The notes under the pieces were generated by a model. That model did not search any database, had not been told where the DNA came from, and saw nothing but the letters and a program-made list of their open reading frames with translations. Position numbers and translations under genes: made by a program. 39,975 nt of DNA from JBAXRT01 sp037131065 (GTDB lineage: Bacteria > Bacteroidota > Bacteroidia > Bacteroidales > FEN-979): positions 1-39,975 of the forward strand of contig JBAXRT010000005.1 in assembly GCA_037131065.1 (NCBI GenBank). The letters are read 5' to 3'. Within the stretch, counting starts at the first letter, position 1. Every line of letters begins with the position of its first letter. Shown here piece after piece: positions 23,170-31,271 of the stretch.

Positions 23170-25179
23170 ATGCAAAAGAAAAAAGGGAATAAAACAGTTA
23201 TGAAGCGTATCGGGGACTCAATTTGCCGGGTTCCGATTGTCTGTGCAATCCTTTTCATCGTTATTTTCATTACATACGGTCACACGTTAGGGTTCAAGCT
23301 CGGCAAGTTAGACGAAACAAATATTATTCTGGATAATATTCGATTTATAAGTGATTTTAAAAACCTAAAAGAAGCTTTTCTTACCAACCCATTTTTCAAC
23401 AAGGGAGGTGATTTTTATCGACCATTACAAAACATCTCCTTGATGATCGATGCTAATCTGAGCGGTGAGAATGGCTGGGCCTACTACTTGTCGAATATCC
23501 TCATTCATATAATAACTTGTTCGCTGATTTATTACATGCTTACATTGTTTGGAAAAAATCGTGAAATAGCCTTATTGCTCACGCTGATTTTTGCAGTACA
23601 TCCATTATTTGTGCAGACCGTTGCATGGGCTCCTTCGCGTGGCGACCTATTACTTGGGATGTTCGGGATTGCTTCGTTTATCTTTTTTATTCTTTACATC
23701 CGGAATAGAAGCATCTCCTTTCTGATTCTAAATATCTTAGCTTTTGGTATGGCACTCTTATCAAAAGAGACTGCCGTCATTATTCCGGTAATATGTTTTT
23801 TGTACTACTTTTTTATCGAGAAGGGGAAGGGTATCTCCCTTAAGGGATTAATCATAACGGCCGTTTCGTACTTGTCTTTGTTTGCACTTTTCATTTATAT
23901 TCGGAAGGAAATAGTAGGTATTGTAGTGGAAAAGGGGCAATTTGGGCTATTCCCTTTTCTGGTTCATTTAAGAACAATCCCCGAATTCATTTCGAAGTTT
24001 TTTCTTCCCTTTGACTTAGGCCCAATGCCGGCATTCAACCTGCTATCGACAATATCGGGATTGCTTATTCTATCTCTTCTCATTTTTGTTCTGATCCGGA
24101 ACCATGGCGGATCATGGAAAGTGTTGCTTTTCGGACTGATCTGGTTTCTTCTTTTTATTATTCCGGCCATCATGTATATAAATAAATACGGGGCTGCAGC
24201 CTGTGATTATATGGAACATCGGGCGTATCTTCCACTTGTTGGCATTCTGATATTCGTTTACGTGTTCCTTAGCAACACCCAAAATATTTATAAGAATAAA
24301 ACCATCCTAATTGTCCTTTTCCTAATTGTCCCGGTTTTTGCTTTTTATACGAATGGATATTCGAAAAACTATAAAACCCCTCTTTCCTATTATAAACTTG
24401 CAGTGGATACTAATCCGGTTTCTGCAATTGCCTATTTTAACCTTGGCACAACCAGCATGAATTTCGGAAACGATTACCGTGGCCCAATCAAGGATTTCAA
24501 CCAGGCGATTAAATTACTGCCAGATTATGCACCATCCTTTAATAACAGGGGTTATTGTAAGGAGAAGCTGAATGATATTGAGGGAGCATTGACAGATTAC
24601 AGAAAAGCGTCACTCGTCAGGCGGGACTGGCCTGTCCCTCATGTTAACATTGCAACGGTTAAACGAAATCTTGGATTGTACCAAGAAGCCATCCTTGAGT
24701 ATGATACTGTGCTGACCCTTTCTCCCTCATTCTATCAGGCATATTATGAACGGGGTTCCCTTAAAATGGAAATATTGGATTACCAGGGAGCCCTCGATGA
24801 TCTAAACCATTCCATATTACTCAACAGAAGTTACCCTGAAGCCTTCTTTAACAGGGGTATCCTCGCATTTAAGCTCAAAGACTATAACTCAGCACTGCAG
24901 GACTTCAATCGCGCTGTTCAATTAAATGACAAATACGTTGAGGCCTATGTTAACAGGGGTGTTATATTTTACCAGATGGAGGAATACGCGGGAGCTCTTC
25001 GTGATTTCAACCAGGCCCTGCTAATAGATGATAAATATGCAGAGGCCTATCTTGATCGGGGTATGGTACGGTTAATTACGAAGAATTTAACGGGCGCTTG
25101 CGAGGATTGGGAAACCGCAAGAAAACTTGGCCTTCCAGATGCCGAAATCCTATTACGGAAATACTGTTCCACACAATAA
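23170..25179 (+). CDS. Polytopic membrane protein with C-terminal TPR array (TMTC/PMT-like)
   Basis: The chosen ATG (23170) gives 669 residues; ATG 23200 is an alternative. The N-terminal half has about ten membrane helices. Its first loop carries an acidic motif (KLDETNIILDNIRF) and FYRPLQNISLMIDANL ... LSNILIHII, resembling the GT-C fold of TMTC/PMT-type O-mannosyltransferase-like proteins. EHRAYLPLVGILIF near residue 345 also fits that group. The C-terminal 260 residues hold about seven TPRs (YFNLGTTSMNFG, AFNRGILAFKLKDYNSALQDFNRAVQLN). It may glycosylate exported proteins, but acceptor and donor are unknown. Base composition is clearly more AT-rich than the neighbours, which may reflect transfer or membrane codon bias. 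Confidence 0.72.
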   Translation: MQKKKGNKTVMKRIGDSICRVPIVCAILFIVIFITYGHTLGFKLGKLDETNIILDNIRFISDFKNLKEAFLTNPFFNKGGDFYRPLQNISLMIDANLSGENGWAYYLSNILIHIITCSLIYYMLTLFGKNREIALLLTLIFAVHPLFVQTVAWAPSRGDLLLGMFGIASFIFFILYIRNRSISFLILNILAFGMALLSKETAVIIPVICFLYYFFIEKGKGISLKGLIITAVSYLSLFALFIYIRKEIVGIVVEKGQFGLFPFLVHLRTIPEFISKFFLPFDLGPMPAFNLLSTISGLLILSLLIFVLIRNHGGSWKVLLFGLIWFLLFIIPAIMYINKYGAAACDYMEHRAYLPLVGILIFVYVFLSNTQNIYKNKTILIVLFLIVPVFAFYTNGYSKNYKTPLSYYKLAVDTNPVSAIAYFNLGTTSMNFGNDYRGPIKDFNQAIKLLPDYAPSFNNRGYCKEKLNDIEGALTDYRKASLVRRDWPVPHVNIATVKRNLGLYQEAILEYDTVLTLSPSFYQAYYERGSLKMEILDYQGALDDLNHSILLNRSYPEAFFNRGILAFKLKDYNSALQDFNRAVQLNDKYVEAYVNRGVIFYQMEEYAGALRDFNQALLIDDKYAEAYLDRGMVRLITKNLTGACEDWETARKLGLPDAEILLRKYCSTQ

Positions 25180-25285
25180 CAGGAAAAATATTCACACAGC
25201 TGAAGACGGTTTCGAGAAATCCTGCCTGATCACTTTTTCATTTGTCCATCAGTTGCCCGATTAAGCAGTATTAAAGAAAAAAATG

Positions 25286-25293
25286 TAATTTTG
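25286..25293 (+). promoter_or_regulatory. Bacteroidota -7 box for ileS
   Basis: TAATTTTG lies 20 nt before the ileS ATG. No TTG element lies at the usual distance. Confidence 0.5.
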
Positions 25294-25313
25294 CGCACTT
25301 TTTTACAAGGAGC

Positions 25314-28300
25314 ATGCAGAAATACCCGGAATACAAGAATCTTGACCTTACCAGGATCGGCAATGAGATCCAGTCTTACTGGAAAAGCCACGACACCTTC
25401 GAGAAGAGCCTGAAACTGACAGAGGGGAAGCCCCCTTATATATTTTATGAAGGGCCACCCTCTGCTAACGGCATTCCAGGCATTCATCATGTGATGGCCC
25501 GTTCCATCAAGGATATTTTTTGCCGCTACAAGACCATGAAAGGGTTTTTCGTCAACCGCAAAGCGGGATGGGATACACATGGACTTCCGGTCGAGATCGG
25601 GGTGGAGAAGAAGCTGGGCATCACCAAAGAGGACATCGGGAAATCGATCTCAATAGAAGAGTATAACAAGGAGTGCCGGACCGAGGTGATGAAGTTCAAG
25701 GACCTGTGGGATGAGCTGACTCTCCTCATGGGATACTGGCTGAACCTTGATGATCCTTACATCACTTTTGAAAACAAGTACATCGAGAGTGTCTGGTATC
25801 TCCTGAGCGAACTCTACAAGAAAGGACTAATCTATAAAGGGTACACCATCCAGCCCTACTCCCCGGCAGCGGGGACAGGCCTGAGCACGCATGAGCTAAA
25901 CCAGCCCGGGACCTATAAGATGGTGAAGGATAACACTGTTGTAGCCCAGTTCCGGGTAACAAGGGATGAAAAGTCCGAATTCCTGTTTAAGGATATTCTT
26001 GGAGAACTGTACATTCTTGCCTGGACGACCACCCCCTGGACCCTGCCTTCGAATACCGGACTGGCGATGGGGAAGGAGATAGATTACGTTCTTGTCAAAA
26101 CTTTCAATCCATATACTTATACCGAGCAGACAGTAATACTGGCAAAAGAGCTGTTGCACCAGTATTTCCCTGAAAAGAACGCCTTGCTGGAATTTGAGAG
26201 CTACCATGAGGGTGACAAGAATATCCCTTTCCAGGTTGTGGGACAGTTCAAAGGCCAGGCATTTGAAAACATAAGGTTTGAGCAGCTTCTGCCCTTTTCA
26301 AGGCCGGAGGAGGGGGATCCTTTCCGGGTGGTGATGGGCGATTTTATTACAACAGATGACGGGACCGGCATTGTCCATATCGCACCGAGTTTCGGTGCCG
26401 ACGACTTCCGCGTGGGTAAGCTTTATGGCCTTGGTTCCCTTACGATGGTCGACAGGCAGGGGAAGTTCATTGACCAGATGGGAGAGTTTGCCGGGCGTTA
26501 CGTGAAGCCCGAATATGATCCCGATTACCAGGCAGGAAAATGTCCTCCGGTTGATATCGATATCATTGTCAAGCTGAAGCATGAAAACAAGGCTTTCAGG
26601 ACTGAAAAATATGAACACTCCTATCCCCACTGCTGGAGGACCGACAAGCCGATCCTTTATTACCCGCTTGATTCCTGGTTCATCAGGACCACGGCCTACA
26701 AGGATCAGATGATCGCACTGAACCGTACGATCAACTGGAAACCGGAATCGACCGGAACCGGCCGTTTCGGCAACTGGCTGGAAAACCTTGTCGACTGGAA
26801 TCTTTCACGTTCGCGTTTCTGGGGAACCCCGCTGCCGATCTGGCGGTCGGAGGACGGGAAAGAGGAAAAGTGCATCGGCTCAGTGGCCGAGCTGAAAGAT
26901 GAGTGCGCAAAAGCCGTCAAGGTGGGCGTGATGAAGAGCGATCCACTGGCAGCGTTTATTCCAGGGGATGAGACAGATGAAAACTATCATACTTTCGACC
27001 TTCACAGGCCTTTTGTGGATGATATCATCCTGGCCACCGATGACGGGAGGCCCATGTACCGTGAACCTGACCTGATAGATGTTTGGTTCGATTCCGGCGC
27101 GATGCCTTATGCACAGTATCACTATCCCTTTGACAAGAGCCGCACCATGGAGAGCTATTTTCCGGCCGACTTCATTGCTGAGGGGGTCGACCAAACGAGG
27201 GGGTGGTTCTTTACACTACACGCCATTGCCGTGATGCTGTTTGACAGTGTTTCTTACAAAACCTGTCTTTCGAACGGGCTGGTGCTGGATAAGAACGGCA
27301 ACAAAATGTCGAAGCGGCTCGGCAATGCGGTGAATCCTTTCGAAACGATCAGGAAATACGGGCCCGACGCAACCCGATGGTACCTGCTTACCAACTCCCA
27401 GCCATGGGACAACCTGAAATTTGACATCGAGGGCATCGGGGAGGTGCAGCGCAAATTTTTCGGCACTCTTTATAATACCTATGCTTTCTATGCCCTGTAT
27501 GCGAACATAGATGGTTTTTCATATGGGGAGAAGGATATCCCGAACCGGGAGAGGCCGGAGATTGACCGGTGGATCCTTTCGGAGTTGAACTCCCTTATCC
27601 GTTATGCCGATGAGTGCTATTCCGATTATGAACCCACAAAGGCCGGAAGGGCCATTGCCGATTTCGTGGATGAGCACCTGAGCAACTGGTATGTGAGACT
27701 TTGCCGGCGCCGCTTCTGGAAAGGAGACTATTCGCAGGATAAGATTTCGGCATATCAAACGCTCTATACCTGTCTCGAGGTGATTGCGCGCCTGAGCGCA
27801 CCGATTGCTCCCTTCTTTATGGAACGGCTTTTCATCGACCTGAACGGGGTGACCCGGAAGCGGGGAGTCGATTCGGTCCACCTGACGGAGTTCCCGGTTT
27901 CAGACCTTTCACTGATCGACAAGGATCTGGAGGAGAGGATGGAGATGGCACAGAAGATCTCCTCCATGGTATTGTCGATCCGCAAAAAGACCAACCTGCG
28001 GGTTCGCCAGCCATTGAACAGGATCCTGATCCCGCTGCTGAATGACCGTGTGAAGGAGCAAGTGGATGCAGTCAGGAACCTGATCCTTTCCGAGGTGAAC
28101 GTCAAGAATCTGGAGTATATCACAGATACGGCAGGCATTCTCGTAAAGAAGATAAAACCTGACTTTAAGAGGCTTGGACCCCGTTACGGAAAGCTGATGA
28201 AAGATCTTGCCGCAATACTTATCTCAGTGCCGCAGGAGGATATCAGTAAACTTGAGAGCACAGGAAAGCTTGATGTAGAGGTCGGCGGAAAGGTTCTGGA

Positions 28301-28679
28301 AGTAAACCTGGAGGATGTAGAGATCCTGTCGGAGGATATACCCGGGTGGCAGGTGGCCGTGATGGGACCGCTGACGGTTGCACTCGATATCACATTGACA
28401 CCGGAGCTTTGGCAGGAGGGAATTGCGAGGGAGATCATCAATCGCATCCAGAACCTCAGGAAAGACAATGGATTTGATGTCACGGACAAGATAAAGGTTA
28501 AATTTCAACCGCATTCCGGGATTGAGGTGGCTGTGAATCACAATATTTCGTATATTTGCGCGGAAATTCTGGCTCAGTCTTTTGATATCGCTGACCTGTC
28601 TGAGGAAACCGATAAAAGCCTTATTGAGCTGACTGAGGAGATATCAACATACGTATCAATCCGAAAGGTTGATGAGTAA
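25314..28679 (+). CDS. ileS: Isoleucyl-tRNA synthetase, long (IleRS2-like) type with altered HIGH motif
   Basis: The 1121-residue class I synthetase charges tRNA-Ile. The start FYEGPPSANGIPGIHHVMARS (44-64) contains the HIGH box, which here reads GIHH at 56-59, so the first and third positions are swapped relative to HxGH. The editing domain (about 180-420) has WTTTPWTLPSNTG. The second signature is KMSKR at 664-668. WFDSGAMPYAQ and the WGTPLPIW/DVWFDSG blocks are typical. The C-terminus has the long extension of the eukaryote-like IleRS2 group and lacks the cysteine zinc site of IleRS1. IleRS2 enzymes are naturally less sensitive to mupirocin. It is followed by dksA-like and lspA genes, a common Bacteroidota order. 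Confidence 0.95.
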   Translation: MQKYPEYKNLDLTRIGNEIQSYWKSHDTFEKSLKLTEGKPPYIFYEGPPSANGIPGIHHVMARSIKDIFCRYKTMKGFFVNRKAGWDTHGLPVEIGVEKKLGITKEDIGKSISIEEYNKECRTEVMKFKDLWDELTLLMGYWLNLDDPYITFENKYIESVWYLLSELYKKGLIYKGYTIQPYSPAAGTGLSTHELNQPGTYKMVKDNTVVAQFRVTRDEKSEFLFKDILGELYILAWTTTPWTLPSNTGLAMGKEIDYVLVKTFNPYTYTEQTVILAKELLHQYFPEKNALLEFESYHEGDKNIPFQVVGQFKGQAFENIRFEQLLPFSRPEEGDPFRVVMGDFITTDDGTGIVHIAPSFGADDFRVGKLYGLGSLTMVDRQGKFIDQMGEFAGRYVKPEYDPDYQAGKCPPVDIDIIVKLKHENKAFRTEKYEHSYPHCWRTDKPILYYPLDSWFIRTTAYKDQMIALNRTINWKPESTGTGRFGNWLENLVDWNLSRSRFWGTPLPIWRSEDGKEEKCIGSVAELKDECAKAVKVGVMKSDPLAAFIPGDETDENYHTFDLHRPFVDDIILATDDGRPMYREPDLIDVWFDSGAMPYAQYHYPFDKSRTMESYFPADFIAEGVDQTRGWFFTLHAIAVMLFDSVSYKTCLSNGLVLDKNGNKMSKRLGNAVNPFETIRKYGPDATRWYLLTNSQPWDNLKFDIEGIGEVQRKFFGTLYNTYAFYALYANIDGFSYGEKDIPNRERPEIDRWILSELNSLIRYADECYSDYEPTKAGRAIADFVDEHLSNWYVRLCRRRFWKGDYSQDKISAYQTLYTCLEVIARLSAPIAPFFMERLFIDLNGVTRKRGVDSVHLTEFPVSDLSLIDKDLEERMEMAQKISSMVLSIRKKTNLRVRQPLNRILIPLLNDRVKEQVDAVRNLILSEVNVKNLEYITDTAGILVKKIKPDFKRLGPRYGKLMKDLAAILISVPQEDISKLESTGKLDVEVGGKVLEVNLEDVEILSEDIPGWQVAVMGPLTVALDITLTPELWQEGIAREIINRIQNLRKDNGFDVTDKIKVKFQPHSGIEVAVNHNISYICAEILAQSFDIADLSEETDKSLIELTEEISTYVSIRKVDE

Positions 28680-28680
28680 G

Positions 28681-28711
28681 ACGACATGAAGTTTTTCTGT
28701 CGTATTTTGTT
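28681..28711 (+). terminator. Stem-loop after ileS
   Basis: ACGACA (28681-28686) pairs with TGTCGT (28698-28703), extended by GAA/TTC inside, and is followed by ATTTTGTTT. It starts 2 nt after the ileS stop codon. A weak intrinsic terminator or processing site is likely, so the genes downstream may be transcribed partly by readthrough. Confidence 0.45.
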
Positions 28712-28749
28712 TATAGCATAATCAATGATTGACTTTTAATATTCAGGGT

Positions 28750-29193
28750 ATGAAAAAAGCTGCTGGAAATACGGTAACCGAAAAAACACGGTATTCTGAT
28801 GAGGAGCTCGAGGAGTTCCGTCAAATCATCCTTGCAAAACTTGAGAAGGCACAGAATGATCTGAAGCTTCTCACTGAATCTTACACGACGGGTAATGATA
28901 ATGATACGAACGATACTTCGCCGACCTTTAAAGTGCTGGAAGAGGGATACCAGGTGTTTTCGAAGGAGGAGAACAGTAAATTTGCCGCCCGCCAGGAGAA
29001 GTTCATCAAAAGCCTTGAAAACGCCCTAATCCGGATTGAGAACAAGACCTATGGTATTTGTCGTGTCACCGGCAAACTGATCCCCAAGGATCGTTTACGC
29101 ATTGTTCCGCATGCCACGCTCAGTATTGAAGCTAAAAGGGTACAGGCCGTTGCCCCGGCTCCCAGGCCTGCCACCGAACCCGACCTTGAATAG
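28750..29193 (+). CDS. TraR/DksA family protein lacking the zinc finger cysteines
   Basis: The ATG at 28750 gives 147 residues. A long helical hairpin (about 14-97: SDEELEEFRQIILAKLEKAQNDL ... FAARQEKFIKSLENALIRIENKTYG) is followed by the DksA-type C-terminal module YGICRVTGKLIPKDRLRIVPHATL. DksA proteins bind RNA polymerase through its secondary channel and, with ppGpp, tune transcription. In this protein only Cys104 of the expected four zinc ligands remains, and the coiled-coil tip has acidic residues (NDNDTND) but no clear DxxDxA motif. This cysteine-poor form is usual between ileS and lspA in Bacteroidota. Its exact action on RNA polymerase is unproven. Confidence 0.85.
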   Translation: MKKAAGNTVTEKTRYSDEELEEFRQIILAKLEKAQNDLKLLTESYTTGNDNDTNDTSPTFKVLEEGYQVFSKEENSKFAARQEKFIKSLENALIRIENKTYGICRVTGKLIPKDRLRIVPHATLSIEAKRVQAVAPAPRPATEPDLE

Positions 29194-29217
29194 TCTGCTT
29201 TCCACAAACTGTTTCAT

Positions 29218-29859
29218 TTGAAAAAAGCCATTTTGATAATGGTCTGTATCCTGGCTTTTGACCAGGTCGTAAAGATCCTGGTCAAAACGACCATGCCGCT
29301 GGGAGATACGCATTATATTCTCGGTCAATGGTTCCAGATTCATTTCATTGAAAATGAGGGGATGGCCTTCGGGATGAAGTTGGGTGGAAATTACGGAAAA
29401 CTGATCCTGAGCCTTTTCCGAATCATCGCCGTTATTGTCATCGGCTGGTGGCTTTGGAAGGTCACGAAGAAGGGAGCGGGAACCCTCCTGGTTATCTGTA
29501 TTGCCATGATCATGGCCGGCGCCCTCGGTAACATTATCGATTCGGCTTTCTACGGGCTTATCTTCAGTGAAAGTTCACATCAGGTTGCCACTCTTTTTCC
29601 GACCGGAGGCGGCTACGGAACCTTCCTGCACGGGAAGGTTGTAGATATGCTTTACTTTCCGATCATAGAATCCCACTATCCCACCTGGTTACCCTGGGTG
29701 GGTGGGCAGGAGTTCACTTTCTTCAGCCCGGTCTTCAACATCGCCGATTCCTCGATTACCTGCGGAGTTATCCTTCTGATCCTTTTCCAGAAGAATATCT
29801 TTAAGTTCGCTTCCGATGAAAAAACAGATTCCGCAGGAAGTGTAACTCAGCAATCATAG
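29218..29859 (+). CDS. lspA: Lipoprotein signal peptidase II
   Basis: The 213-residue inner-membrane aspartyl protease removes signal peptides from diacylated prolipoproteins. The start is a TTG at 29218 (MKKAILIMVCILAFDQVVK), since no ATG or GTG fits the conserved first helix. The catalytic aspartates are Asp108 in GNIIDSAFYG and Asp177 in FNIADSSI. Between them lies an insertion of about 45 residues (LIFSESSHQVATLFPTGGG ... WLPWVGGQEF) that makes the protein longer than the roughly 165-residue E. coli enzyme and is typical of Bacteroidota. Four membrane helices are visible. Several lipoproteins encoded in this window would be substrates. It follows the dksA-like gene by 24 nt. Confidence 0.93.
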   Translation: MKKAILIMVCILAFDQVVKILVKTTMPLGDTHYILGQWFQIHFIENEGMAFGMKLGGNYGKLILSLFRIIAVIVIGWWLWKVTKKGAGTLLVICIAMIMAGALGNIIDSAFYGLIFSESSHQVATLFPTGGGYGTFLHGKVVDMLYFPIIESHYPTWLPWVGGQEFTFFSPVFNIADSSITCGVILLILFQKNIFKFASDEKTDSAGSVTQQS

Positions 29860-29891
29860 GTCATCAGGACCTTTCCGATCACTTTTTTCTT

Positions 29892-29942
29892 GTTCCGATA
29901 AACAACAAATCTGCCTGGCAGGATGTGATTTCCTGCCGGAAC
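29892..29942. terminator. Nested stem-loop between lspA and the convergent small gene
   Basis: GTTCCG (29892-29897) can pair with CGGAAC (29937-29942), enclosing GGCAGGA (29917-29923) paired with TCCTGCC (29931-29937); the two stems compete for base 29937. It lies between the ends of two convergent genes, so it may end transcription from both sides, but no T-tract is seen. Confidence 0.35.
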
Positions 29943-29970
29943 CAGTAATGCCATTAATTGTTTAGCAGGA

Positions 29971-30234
29971 TTATCTGGGATGCGGTGGTGCCGGAGGTTT
30001 CTTCGGGCCTTTCGGAGCATGGGGTTTTGGTGGCTTCGAAGGTGACTTTGGTTTTTTTGGCTCGTGTGGCTTGGGTGGTTTCTTTACCGAGTGAGGTTTC
30101 GGTGGTTTCGGAGGATGCTTTGGGTGCTGTATGCTGCTGTTGGCCAGGGGCAACGGGTTTCCAATGAGAACGCCTGTTCCGGCAACAGTGCTGAGAAAGA
30201 ATATGACGGTAAAAAGCAGGATAGAACGTTTCAT
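29971..30234 (-). CDS. Small exported Pro/Lys/His-rich protein
   Basis: The 87-residue product starts with a signal peptide (MKRSILLFTVIFFLSTVAG). The mature part from about residue 36 is almost entirely Pro, Lys and His with a few Ser, Ala and Gly. KPPKPH occurs three times (43-48, 52-57 and 67-72). It is strongly basic, has no cysteine and would be extended, like a polyproline II rod. I know of no assigned function. It may bind peptidoglycan, an anionic polysaccharide, lipopolysaccharide or metal ions. The repeat structure and signal peptide support a real gene, although low-complexity frames can be misleading. It lies 60 nt downstream of the M23 peptidase gene on the same strand. Confidence 0.55.
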   Translation of the reverse strand: MKRSILLFTVIFFLSTVAGTGVLIGNPLPLANSSIQHPKHPPKPPKPHSVKKPPKPHEPKKPKSPSKPPKPHAPKGPKKPPAPPHPR

Positions 30235-30294
30235 AACAGTTGAATTTTTGCGGTAAAATTACAAAAAAGAGGAAATCAATGATGGATTAGTTCA

Positions 30295-31158
30295 TTATTT
30301 GACCCGTATGGTCCTGCCTACCCGGAGGGTCGTGTTGGGCTTGATCCTGTTCATGGCACAGATCTCCTTGACGGAAGTGTGGTATTTACCGGCCAGCTTT
30401 CCAAGGGTGTCGCCATTTTTGATCTTAACATAAACGGCTGATTCAATATAGTCGTTCGGGTAAAAGACACTTTTTGTGATCGGAAAATTATCGGCCATGA
30501 GCTTCTGGTTGTCGAAATCGATCACCCGGAGCGGGTCCATGGGAATGTCCTTATACCGGATCTCGAAATGGAGGTGTGGACCGCGGCTTCTGCCGGTGGA
30601 GCCTCCCAGCCCGACGACATCCCCCGATTTCACCACCTGATTGACCTTGACCGGGATCTTTGAGAGGTGGGCATAATATGTCTCCAGGCCATTATAGTGC
30701 CTGATGATAACCAGGTAACCGAATCCACCCCGGTTATACTTGGCATAGCGGATAACGCCATCAAATACCGCCCGGATCGTGTCGCCCCTATTTAGTTTGA
30801 TATCCAGTCCCTTATGGGTATACATAAAACCCCGGAAGAGTTTTCCATAGATAGGCATCGAGAAGTTATGTCCGTTAGAAACCAGCCGGACGACCGTGTC
30901 ACGAATTGAATCAGGCTGGAGGCGATAGGCAAAGATCTGGTCGTTGATCCACCGGTCGGTGAAGAGACCGGTTGAGTCATCCTCGGGTTGCATCATCATT
31001 GGTTCGTCCTGGAGGTATTCCCAGGTAAAGTTCTTATAGAGGATGACAGGTCCGTTCGGGGTTTCAAGGGTGTCGACCACTGCATCAATGTTGCGTTGGG
31101 CAAAAGAGAAAAGAGGGGATAACAGTAAAAATAATAAACAGATTTTAAGGTACTTCAT
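30295..31158 (-). CDS. Exported M23 (LytM) peptidase with C-terminal LysM domain
   Basis: The ATG at 31158 gives 287 residues with a signal peptide (ending LFSFAQ). A longer frame from 31254 would run through the promoter. The M23 domain spans about 105-215 and has all zinc and catalytic residues: His115-x3-Asp119 (THKGLD), His164 (YYAHLS) and His195-x-His197 (GPHLHFE). A LysM peptidoglycan-binding domain fills 233-287 (VKIKNGDTLGKLAGKYHTSVKEICAMN). It probably cuts peptide cross-links in the cell wall, or activates amidases, during growth or division. All catalytic residues are present, so it is not an inactive EnvC/NlpD-type activator by sequence. It is divergent from atpD. Confidence 0.9.
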   Translation of the reverse strand: MKYLKICLLFLLLSPLFSFAQRNIDAVVDTLETPNGPVILYKNFTWEYLQDEPMMMQPEDDSTGLFTDRWINDQIFAYRLQPDSIRDTVVRLVSNGHNFSMPIYGKLFRGFMYTHKGLDIKLNRGDTIRAVFDGVIRYAKYNRGGFGYLVIIRHYNGLETYYAHLSKIPVKVNQVVKSGDVVGLGGSTGRSRGPHLHFEIRYKDIPMDPLRVIDFDNQKLMADNFPITKSVFYPNDYIESAVYVKIKNGDTLGKLAGKYHTSVKEICAMNRIKPNTTLRVGRTIRVK

Positions 31159-31191
31159 TGACACTTTGTTAGGTCGCTCTTTAGATAACGG

Positions 31192-31222
31192 CAAAACTAC
31201 ATGAAAATTTTTTTCAATCAAA
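31192..31222 (-). promoter_or_regulatory. Promoter of the M23/LysM peptidase gene
   Basis: On the minus strand, TTTG at 31222-31219 and TAGTTTTG at 31199-31192 form a -33/-7 pair (TTG-to-TA spacing 22), 33 nt before the ATG at 31158. Confidence 0.6.
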
Positions 31223-31243
31223 TATTTGATTAAGCATATATTA

Positions 31244-31251
31244 TATCTTTG
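31244..31251 (+). promoter_or_regulatory. Bacteroidota -7 box for atpDC
   Basis: TATCTTTG lies 20 nt before the atpD ATG. The nearest TTG (31226-31228) is 18 nt from the box start, shorter than at other promoters here. Confidence 0.5.
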
Positions 31252-31271
31252 CATAAATTTTCAGTTACCCT

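Noticed and set aside
29847..29954. 35-residue minus-strand frame (MALLVPAGNHILPGRFVVYR...)
   Set aside because: It vaguely resembles the end of a T9SS tail but overlaps lspA and the intergenic hairpin, and has no upstream domain in frame.
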